A stretch of 5,797 nucleotides of DNA. It comes from an uncultured Porphyromonadaceae bacterium. Lineage in GTDB: Bacteria > Bacteroidota > Bacteroidia > Bacteroidales > Muribaculaceae. A program made the translations under genes and the position numbers. Below the pieces are notes generated by a model, which ran no database searches, was not told where the DNA came from, and was given only the letters and a program-made list of their open reading frames with translations. The stretch spans positions 1 through 5,797 of the forward strand of contig CAMWZE010000116.1 in assembly GCA_947178685.1 (NCBI GenBank). Direction: 5' to 3'. Positions 1-5,794 of the stretch are shown one piece after another (within the stretch, counting starts at the first letter, position 1; each line of letters begins with the position of its first letter).

Positions 1-2262
1 CCTGTATATACTGCTGTGGATTACGAGGGGGATGCTACTTTTTATGTATTCGACAAGCCGGGTAACGGAGGCTATCTTCTCGTGAGCGCCGATGATGTGG
101 CGGCTCCACTTCTCGGATATTCCGACACCGGAGATTTCAATGCCGACGCCATGCCCGCTGAGATGAGATGGTGGCTCGGTGAATATTCCCGTCAGATTGA
201 ATATGCACGCGCCAATGGTGTGGCGGCATATGAGTTAACCGGCGGCAATGAGAGAGTCCCGGTTGCCCCGTTGCTTAAGACTCGCTGGAATCAGGGTCAG
301 CCTTATAACGGACAGCTTCCTAAGATCAACAATGAGCAGTGTGTCACCGGGTGTGTGGCAACAGCAGTGGCTCAATTGATGAAATATTGGAATTATCCTG
401 AGCGAGGCACCGGGATCGCAACTATTGTAAACCCGGCAACCCAACGTGCGGAGGTGTTGAACTTAGCTTCGCAGAGTTTCGACTGGAGCAATATGCTCGA
501 TACTTACGAAAGAGGACAGTATACAGAACAACAGGGTAGTGCCGTAGCCTATCTGATGAAGGCTGTGGGCTATGCCTGCACCATGGAATATGGCACCCGG
601 GAGTCGAGTGCCTATGCTTACAAGGCAGGTTTAGCTCTCATGAATAACTTCGGATATAATCCTCAGATGCAATATTGCACACGCTCATATTATGATGCTT
701 CCGAGTGGGAGAATCTTATATATGGAGAAGTGTCGGCCGGACGCCCTGTGCTTTATGGGGGCCAGTCTACATCCGGAGGCCACCAGTTTATCTGCGACGG
801 CTACAGTAGTGACGGTTATTTCCACTTCAACTGGGGCTGGGGAGGCATGAGCGACGGTTATTTCCTCCTCACTTCCCTAAATCCGGATGCCATTGGCACA
901 GGTGGCGGAATGGGGGGTGGCTTCAACTATCTTCAGGAGGCCACGGTAGGTATACAGCCTAAGAATGAGAATCTTGATGTGGCAAATCTCGTGCAGTATG
1001 GTGCTTTGAAAGTAACGGCAAACGGCCTTAAACTCGATGTAAAGCTTCAAGGTGCCAGCAGCAGCGCTTCCAAGTGGATGAATACGGGCTTCAGTGATCT
1101 TTCTATGGTGATAGGCGCTGCCGTAGAGAGTGTCGACGGTGGCACAGTGCGATATATAGATATTACGAAGGCCACCGTGAAGAAGCCTGAACTAATACAG
1201 GATGAGGAGGGGTTAGGCATGGGATTCTATGGCATCGACGGCAAAGGGAGCATCAGCGTGCCCTCAAACCTTCCTGACGGAAAATATAAAGCGGTAATTG
1301 TAACCAAACAACAGTCGGGTGGTGAATGGAAGCCTGTGCTTACTCTCCCGGAATATTATAATTTCTTCTATTTCACCAAGTCGGGTAGCAAGATAACGTC
1401 GGTTGAGGTATTTTCGGATGCGAGCGTGACTATAGATGAGGTGGAGCTGTTGTCGCCGCTCTATTATAATTGCCTGGTTAAGATGCGGGTCAAGGTCACC
1501 AACAATTCGGAGAAGGAGATAACAAAGGGGTTCTATCCGGATCTCTTCAAGAACGGTGTCATCCAGATGATGGGTGACGGAGTAATGCTTTCAATCCCAC
1601 CTAAGTCAACTGTCACCAAGGAGTTCATCACAGAATTCAGACGCTTGAATAATGCGTCTGTGCCCACAGGGTCAACACCTTATGTTCTCAAGATGAAAGA
1701 TCCCGACGATGATACCTACTATTCCACTACACGCAGTGTGACTATGGAGTTGTCGTCAGGAACTGCCGATTTCTCTATCACCGATTTTATAGTGCCCGGC
1801 GCGTCTACAGTCCGTGAGGTGGTAGGCGAGCGCTTGGTAGAGGTTTATCAAGTTGAGGGAAATGAGTTGGAACTCAATCTCAAAGTCACCAATCACGGTA
1901 ATTATTTCGGCTATCCGGTTGATGTGGTGATTGCCGATACAAAACTTCACACTATGACACAATCGCAGTTTGGTCCTGTATGTGTGCTTGAAGCCAACCA
2001 GTCGGCGGAACTTACGGCCACTCTTGACCTCTCGTGGCTCCAGACAAATGTGCCTTACATTGCAGTGGTATTCTGCAACAGTGTGCAACAAGATGCCTGG
2101 ATCTATTTCAAGATGGTGGATGGTGCCTCTGTCGGAGAGATTACAGTTGACGATGCGCCTGTAAAGTACTATAATATGCAGGGCATAGAGGTAGTGAATC
2201 CCGAGAAGGGTATGCTCCTTATTCGTAAACAGGGTGCTAAGACGGAGAAGATCATATTCTGA
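1..2262 (+). CDS. Secreted C10-family (streptopain-like) cysteine peptidase, 5'-truncated by the window edge
   Basis: This is a papain-fold cysteine protease of the SpeB/streptopain family (MEROPS C10), expected to be exported and to act outside the cytoplasm. The frame is open from base 1, so the start codon and signal peptide lie upstream; the GTG at 16 is internal. Bases 1 to about 250 encode a SpeB-type inhibitory propeptide (YLLVSADDVAAPLLGYSD, MRWWLGEYSRQI). The catalytic domain follows: TGCVATAVAQLMKYW with nucleophile Cys at 352-354, GGHQFICDGY with catalytic His at 781-783, and NWGWGG (829-846) supplying the active-site Asn and Trp. The family-typical glycine-rich loop GTGGGMGGGFNYL leads to GIQP at 949-960, about where SpeB itself ends. 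Another ~433 residues follow: β-rich Ig/CARDB-like segments (RVKVTNNSEKE, LKVTNHGNYFG) and a C-terminal tail (YYNMQGIEV...KGMLLIRKQG...KIIF, 2167-2259) like Bacteroidales sorting-type tails. All catalytic residues are present, so the enzyme should be active. The family call is secure; substrate and secretion route are not known. Confidence 0.93.
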   Translation, partial: PVYTAVDYEGDATFYVFDKPGNGGYLLVSADDVAAPLLGYSDTGDFNADAMPAEMRWWLGEYSRQIEYARANGVAAYELTGGNERVPVAPLLKTRWNQGQPYNGQLPKINNEQCVTGCVATAVAQLMKYWNYPERGTGIATIVNPATQRAEVLNLASQSFDWSNMLDTYERGQYTEQQGSAVAYLMKAVGYACTMEYGTRESSAYAYKAGLALMNNFGYNPQMQYCTRSYYDASEWENLIYGEVSAGRPVLYGGQSTSGGHQFICDGYSSDGYFHFNWGWGGMSDGYFLLTSLNPDAIGTGGGMGGGFNYLQEATVGIQPKNENLDVANLVQYGALKVTANGLKLDVKLQGASSSASKWMNTGFSDLSMVIGAAVESVDGGTVRYIDITKATVKKPELIQDEEGLGMGFYGIDGKGSISVPSNLPDGKYKAVIVTKQQSGGEWKPVLTLPEYYNFFYFTKSGSKITSVEVFSDASVTIDEVELLSPLYYNCLVKMRVKVTNNSEKEITKGFYPDLFKNGVIQMMGDGVMLSIPPKSTVTKEFITEFRRLNNASVPTGSTPYVLKMKDPDDDTYYSTTRSVTMELSSGTADFSITDFIVPGASTVREVVGERLVEVYQVEGNELELNLKVTNHGNYFGYPVDVVIADTKLHTMTQSQFGPVCVLEANQSAELTATLDLSWLQTNVPYIAVVFCNSVQQDAWIYFKMVDGASVGEITVDDAPVKYYNMQGIEVVNPEKGMLLIRKQGAKTEKIIF

Positions 2263-2310
2263 CACTCCGGATTCCGATAGATAAACTTCGGATCAGACCG
2301 ATAAACAACG

Positions 2311-2344
2311 CAGGGCCCGGTTCACCAAGGTGAACCGGGTCCTG
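2311..2344. terminator. Hairpin terminator between convergent genes
   Basis: A 16-bp inverted repeat has arms 2311-2326 and 2329-2344 separated by only two bases (AA), so the closing pair probably opens to a four-base loop or larger. The arms match except at one position, which is a G-U wobble in plus-strand RNA and a C-A mismatch in minus-strand RNA. It sits 48 bases past the stop of the peptidase and 29 bases past the stop of the convergent hydrolase, the expected place for a shared terminator. No long U-tract follows on either strand; the plus side has only AATATAGTAAAAATT and the minus side GTTGTTTATC. It may therefore act as an RNA 3'-end stabiliser or a weak bidirectional terminator, with the plus-strand form the more stable. 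Confidence 0.72.
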
Positions 2345-2373
2345 CTGCCGGAATATAGTAAAAATTAGGATCT

Positions 2374-3417
2374 TCAATACATCGGGGTGAAAGGAGCATG
2401 CTCCTTGAGGGCGTGGTTGGCTTCTCCAACAAGCATTGTCTCCTTCGAAGTGTCAAGACGCATAACCGGGGCACCTTTCTTAAGATTACATTTGGTAAGG
2501 TCAATGTAATAGTAGCCCATGTTGGTCACGATGTCCCAATAGTAGCGTTTGTTCTTCAGATCGGCATAAGAACGCCATTGTGTAGACGATACGTTTGGCT
2601 CACCCTGTATAAGATATGTGTAGGGCACAGAGGCGTTGACCAATATGCTGCGACAGATGCTCACCGCAAGATTAGGGTCAGACACCGACTCCACATGATG
2701 GGCGAAGTAGTTGGCACGGACACAACGGTCGGGGCTGCTTACTGTGCCGGGAAGCATATGCTGACCGCCTATCTTCTCCCAGTAAGCAAGAATAGCCTCC
2801 ATATCGGGCCACTGGGGATCATTCGTCATAGCCTGGATGTCACCCGGATCATATACCTTTATATTGCCATGATCAAATTCCATTATCGCTGTCTTGCCCG
2901 AAGCATCGGTTATTCCCCAATGAAGAGCTGATACCGTGCCTCCGTCAAAGGTGGCACCGCTGATGGAGAAGTCTTGCTTCTTAAGCACTTCCACACACTC
3001 GTCGGTAGTAGCGTTCATATCAAGCAACCAGCCTACAAACATCGCAAGCGACATAGGGGGACGGTTCTCTACCTGAGGATTGGTATAGATTGTGCCCTTG
3101 CAGAAGAGTCCGTTGATCACGAGTCCCTTCTCGTTCATACCCTCTGTGATACCTCCGTCGTAACCTACTGCATAGACCGCACCATATTTTGATGTCCATG
3201 TCACTGCCCCGGGTTGATCGGAACCGACTTTTGTCATGCCGGCCGGATATACGTAGAGGTTTGTGGGGATAGGGGTCTTCCAGTCAAGGGAACGACCCAC
3301 TACATATGTATCATCGAGGCCCTTATAGAGCACTCGTGTGCAAGCGTCAGAAACAAACGGAGTGGAGGCTGCCATACCGATTACGGCTCCTGCAACCAGG
3401 GTTTTGATAAGATTCAT
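2374..3417 (-). CDS. Periplasmic choloylglycine hydrolase / linear amide C-N hydrolase (bile salt hydrolase-like)
   Basis: This is an Ntn hydrolase of the bile salt hydrolase/penicillin V acylase family (347 aa), which cleaves amide bonds such as glycine- or taurine-conjugated bile acids. Residues 1-25 form a signal peptide (basic start, hydrophobic core, S-D-A cleavage site). Cleavage after Ala25 would expose Cys26 as the N-terminal nucleophile. Family catalytic residues fall at the expected spacing: Cys26, Arg42 and Asp45 in GRSLDW, Asn199 in MTNDPQW, and Arg231 in SSPDRCVRANYF. GMNEKGL (93-99) and STQWRS with YYWDIV also match the family. Asn199 to Arg231 is 32 residues against about 53 in Gram-positive enzymes, consistent with the Gram-negative clade lacking the assembly loop, as in B. 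thetaiotaomicron BSH. ATG at 3417 is chosen because it gives a proper signal peptide; no Shine-Dalgarno is evident. It is convergent with the peptidase and 101 bases downstream of neuC. Bile salts, penicillin V-like or other N-acyl amides remain possible substrates. Confidence 0.93.
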   Translation of the reverse strand: MNLIKTLVAGAVIGMAASTPFVSDACTRVLYKGLDDTYVVGRSLDWKTPIPTNLYVYPAGMTKVGSDQPGAVTWTSKYGAVYAVGYDGGITEGMNEKGLVINGLFCKGTIYTNPQVENRPPMSLAMFVGWLLDMNATTDECVEVLKKQDFSISGATFDGGTVSALHWGITDASGKTAIMEFDHGNIKVYDPGDIQAMTNDPQWPDMEAILAYWEKIGGQHMLPGTVSSPDRCVRANYFAHHVESVSDPNLAVSICRSILVNASVPYTYLIQGEPNVSSTQWRSYADLKNKRYYWDIVTNMGYYYIDLTKCNLKKGAPVMRLDTSKETMLVGEANHALKEHAPFTPMY

Positions 3418-3518
3418 AATCTATAAGGAATTGTGTTATTTTATCTCTTAAACACTTATCCCATATAGATGGTTTATCGATTCTCTTATTCTTTTAATAT
3501 GTATTGAAACCTGAATCT
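3418..3518 (-). promoter_or_regulatory. AT-rich leader of the hydrolase with an imperfect dyad; probable promoter region
   Basis: This 101-base gap separates the neuC stop from the hydrolase start on the same strand. It is clearly AT-richer than the flanking genes, as expected for a promoter. An 18-base imperfect palindrome lies at 3492-3509 (TTTTAATATGTATTGAAA, dyad centre TG, one mismatched pair per half). It lies 75 bases or more upstream of the hydrolase ATG and 10 bases past the neuC stop. With almost no loop it is a poor RNA hairpin, so a protein operator is likelier than a terminator, but this is weak. I found no convincing Bacteroidales -33/-7 promoter (TTTG with TAnnTTTG), so the transcription start cannot be placed. 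Confidence 0.3.
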
Positions 3519-4655
3519 TTATGTTTCGTCGGTGGTGATTTTCAAAAGTTGATGCAGAAGGTTGTCAAGTGTGTCGGGTTTTGCATAGGGATTAGGTGTC
3601 TTTCGGGCCTTATCACGAAATTGAGCAGACAGCACAGTGTCAAGTCCTGCAGATATGGCATCCCGGTCGGCTGACACATTGAGCACCGATTCACCACGTG
3701 CCCTTCCTTTCTGTCGGTCGCCGATATCAAGGGTAGGTATGCCGAAAGAGGGAGCTTCAATAAGACCGCTTGAGGAGTTTCCCACTACAGCTGAAGCGTG
3801 TCGTAGCGCTGAGTAATAGCGACGTCGTCCTAAGGATGTTGACAACGCTACCGACTCACTCCTTTCCGCTCCCCATTTCCTGATTGTCGAAGCCACTACA
3901 CTGCCGCCCGTGTCGGAGTTGGGCATCGTGAACAGCACTTTCCATCCCTCTTGTAACTTGTGGTCGAGTGCCGCTAACAGTGCCTCCGTCTGACTTTCCT
4001 CCTCTCCCGGAGTTGTTGTGACCGGATGAAAGGTGGCTACTATGAATTGTTTCCCTAATTCATGTCCTATAGATTTCTCAAGCTCATGAAGCGGCATGAA
4101 GTCCTCATGCAGGATATTGTCGGCACCCAGCGAGCCGATCCAATGTACATTTTCCGGCTTTGCCCCCATCGATATCACTCTTTGCGCATATTGCTCGGTG
4201 GAGGTAAAATGATAGGTGGATAGCTGGGTTATGGCATGACGGATGGCATCGTCATAGGCACCCTCAGTGGTTTCACCTCCGTAAAGGTGAGCCACCGGAA
4301 TACGGAATATCAAGGCAGACGAGGCCGCCGCGAGCATCTCATACCGGTCGCCCAATATGACAATGAGGTCAGGCCGGAGATGGGTGAGGGCATCTGCCAT
4401 ACCTATCTGCGTCAGTCCCATCGTCTTGACAGTTGATGCCGGAGAGTCGCCTGAGAGAAGAGAGTCGATACGCCAGTTCACATTCAATCCGTCAGCAATT
4501 ATTTCGTTCACGGTCATGCCGAACTGAGGCGAAAGGTGCATATTTGTGGCGATTATCTGAAGCTCAACCTCCTTCCGGCGGTTAAGAGCCTGCATCAATG
4601 GTGCCATAATGCCGTAGTCGGCGCGGGTGCCTGTGACAAAACATATTTTTTTCAT
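3519..4655 (-). CDS. neuC: Hydrolysing UDP-N-acetylglucosamine 2-epimerase (NeuC/LegG-type)
   Basis: This cytoplasmic enzyme (378 aa, full length for the family) epimerises C2 of a UDP-N-acetylhexosamine and releases UDP. It yields N-acetylmannosamine for sialic acid, or the 2,4-diacetamido-6-deoxy-mannose analogue for legionaminic acid. It has the GT-B epimerase fold signatures in order: VTGTRADYG (7-15, nucleotide-binding loop), LGDRYEM (101-107), HLYGGETTEGAYDDAIRH (123-140, with the acidic and His catalytic region), FHPVTT (209-214), GNSSSGLIEAPSFG (292-305, UDP binding) and IGDRQKGR (311-318). The last two are characteristic of the hydrolysing branch rather than of WecB. The start MKKICFVTGTRADYG is the usual family N-terminus, so ATG at 4655 is well supported despite no clear ribosome binding site. 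neuB lies 134 bases upstream on the same strand and supplies the next pathway step. The exact UDP-sugar substrate cannot be settled from motifs. Confidence 0.93.
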   Translation of the reverse strand: MKKICFVTGTRADYGIMAPLMQALNRRKEVELQIIATNMHLSPQFGMTVNEIIADGLNVNWRIDSLLSGDSPASTVKTMGLTQIGMADALTHLRPDLIVILGDRYEMLAAASSALIFRIPVAHLYGGETTEGAYDDAIRHAITQLSTYHFTSTEQYAQRVISMGAKPENVHWIGSLGADNILHEDFMPLHELEKSIGHELGKQFIVATFHPVTTTPGEEESQTEALLAALDHKLQEGWKVLFTMPNSDTGGSVVASTIRKWGAERSESVALSTSLGRRRYYSALRHASAVVGNSSSGLIEAPSFGIPTLDIGDRQKGRARGESVLNVSADRDAISAGLDTVLSAQFRDKARKTPNPYAKPDTLDNLLHQLLKITTDET

Positions 4656-4698
4656 TCCGAATGGTGGTTGACTTATTTGTGCAGAAAGATTTGATAAC

Positions 4699-4758
4699 GA
4701 GGAGTGAGAGGTAAGGTAGAGAGATGATTTTAAAGAGGTAAGATAGGAGGATGATTTG
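4699..4758 (-). promoter_or_regulatory. G-free, C-rich transcript segment between neuB and neuC; candidate Rho utilisation (rut)-like site
   Basis: For 60 consecutive bases the plus strand has no C, so a neuB-neuC transcript has no G here. By my count its composition is 24 C, 22 U, 14 A and 0 G. Many UC/CC dinucleotides (as in CCTCCTATC and TCTCTCTACC) give the C-rich, G-poor, unstructured character of Rho loading sites. It begins 31 bases after the neuB stop and ends 43 bases before the neuC start, where untranslated RNA would be exposed. No standard promoter or intrinsic terminator was found in the 134-base spacer. A rut-like role is an inference from composition; it could also be an unstructured leader that helps neuC translation. 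Confidence 0.35.
4708..4758. repeat. Two imperfect tandem copies of a 24-nt purine-rich unit
   Basis: Copy 1 at 4708-4731 and copy 2 at 4735-4758 start 27 bases apart and agree at 19 of 24 positions. Both begin GAGGTAAG and share ATGATTT near the end; the differences are mainly A/G swaps in the middle. On the transcript strand each copy reads AAATCATC, a pyrimidine run, then CTTACCTC. The repeat occupies most of the G-free segment of the neuB-neuC spacer. It may reflect local duplication or two binding sites for one factor. I see no third clear copy in the window. Confidence 0.6.
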
Positions 4759-4789
4759 CCGGTTGGGAGAGATCCGGTGATAGAGAGAG

Positions 4790-5794
4790 CTAAGGGTTGA
4801 GGGTTATCAAAGAGTCTTTGGGAAAATCTTTTACAGCAGGTTGACCAATAATTTTATCCCACCAATCTATAGGGGAGAGCCCTTTCCCGGGCCGTTTGGT
4901 GGTGAGATTCTCCTCAGTCAATACCTCACCGGCCTTAATGTCGCGGGCAGCCACAATACTTTTACGGGCCACCTCCCGATTACCTCGTTCTGAATCAGTG
5001 ACTTTTTTCTCCGGTGAGCCCAAGGCTTCCGTCACATTACGGATAGCTGTTACCATCCGTGCCAGTTCATCAGGTTCGAGAGAAGCCACATGATCAGGTC
5101 CGGGAAGACTGCGGTCAAGTGTGAAATGCTTCTCTATTACTGTCGCTCCCAAAGCGGTTGCCGCCACAGCCACCTCGATACCCTTTGTGTGATCGGAGTA
5201 GCCCGTGGCGAGTCCATATCTTTCGTGCATGGCTTGCATCGCTCTGAGGTTTACATCTTGCATAGGGGTAGGATACTCTGTGGTGCAATGAAGTAACGTT
5301 ATACGGTCGGATCTATATCCGGCATCATAAAACACTTTCAAAGCTTTCTCAATATCAGAGTTGTCACACATTCCTGTAGAAATGATGACCGGTACTCCGG
5401 TTGCTGCAATATGCCGCAGGTAGGGGAGATTTGTAATTTCTCCGGATGGAACCTTAAAGAAATCCATTCCGAGTGATGCGAGGAAGTCTATGCTCACCAT
5501 GTCAAATGGAGTGGAGAGGAATCCAATTCCGAGATCCTTGCAATATAGGGCTATTGTACGAAAATCCTCGTATGATAGTTCCAGCGCACGCAACATCTCT
5601 ATCTGGGAATCGGCATCACAGTTTGCCTTTTGGTATTGAGCTGTCTTCCCTTCCGGAGTGACGAGGAGATCAGATTTGAAGGTCTGAAATTTTATATAAT
5701 CGGCGCCGGCATCCTTTGCGGCCTCCACCATGATTAGAGCCCGGTCAAGATCACCGTTGTGATTCACGCCTGCCTCAGCTATGATAATTGCCAT
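4790..5794 (-). CDS. neuB: N-acetylneuraminate / legionaminic acid synthase (NeuB family)
   Basis: This cytoplasmic enzyme (334 aa, close to family length) condenses phosphoenolpyruvate with N-acetylmannosamine, or its diacetamido-6-deoxy analogue, to form a nonulosonic acid. The N-terminal TIM barrel carries AEAGVNHNG (6-14), KFQTFK (35-40), FLSTPFD (92-98), KVPSGEITNLPYL (114-126), STGM (139-142), LHCTTEYPTP (168-177), GYSDHT (198-203) and EKHFTLD (221-227). His202 and His223 are 21 residues apart, matching the metal-binding His pair known from meningococcal NeuB. Residues ~275-334 are the C-terminal SAF (antifreeze-like) domain (VARKSIVAARDIKAGEV, TTKRPG). ATG at 5794 puts AEAGVNHNG at residue 6, close to the usual place. 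Only three upstream bases are visible and they encode Ile in frame, so a start slightly upstream cannot be excluded. neuC follows on the same strand. Several motifs look nearer to LegI than to E. coli NeuB, so the acid product is uncertain. Confidence 0.93.
   Translation of the reverse strand: MAIIIAEAGVNHNGDLDRALIMVEAAKDAGADYIKFQTFKSDLLVTPEGKTAQYQKANCDADSQIEMLRALELSYEDFRTIALYCKDLGIGFLSTPFDMVSIDFLASLGMDFFKVPSGEITNLPYLRHIAATGVPVIISTGMCDNSDIEKALKVFYDAGYRSDRITLLHCTTEYPTPMQDVNLRAMQAMHERYGLATGYSDHTKGIEVAVAATALGATVIEKHFTLDRSLPGPDHVASLEPDELARMVTAIRNVTEALGSPEKKVTDSERGNREVARKSIVAARDIKAGEVLTEENLTTKRPGKGLSPIDWWDKIIGQPAVKDFPKDSLITLNP

Noticed and set aside
16..18. GTG as the start codon of the peptidase gene
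   Set aside because: The frame is open through base 1 (codons for P-V-Y-T-A precede it) and the protein here is already inside the propeptide, with no signal peptide. The true start is upstream of the window.
1756..2265. 169-codon open frame on the minus strand opposite the peptidase 3' end
   Set aside because: It lies wholly antisense to a well-supported coding region, has a GTG start, and encodes no recognisable motif; it is a shadow frame.
2271..2296. Short inverted repeat (TCCGA ... TCGGA) just after the peptidase stop
   Set aside because: It has only five pairs with a ten-base loop and is trivial beside the 16-bp hairpin that follows.
2398..2931. 177-codon open frame on the plus strand opposite the hydrolase
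   Set aside because: It is fully antisense to a gene with a complete set of catalytic residues and shows no family signature or signal peptide.
3340..3417. Lipoprotein signal for the hydrolase, since a Cys follows the signal peptide
   Set aside because: The residues before Cys26 are V-S-D-A, which do not fit a lipobox with Leu-like at -3, and this Cys is the family nucleophile, so type I cleavage is expected.
3519..4655. Calling this gene WecB, the non-hydrolysing UDP-GlcNAc 2-epimerase
   Set aside because: The NSSSGLIEAPSFG and IGDRQKGR motifs and the adjacent neuB fit the hydrolysing NeuC branch.
4759..4778. CCGG ... CCGG as a terminator for neuB
   Set aside because: The stem is only four base pairs with an 11-base loop and no U-tract, too weak to call.
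4656..4789. A small gene or gene remnant in the neuB-neuC spacer
   Set aside because: The spacer is only 134 bases, compositionally skewed and partly repetitive, and no frame in it resembles a known protein fragment.
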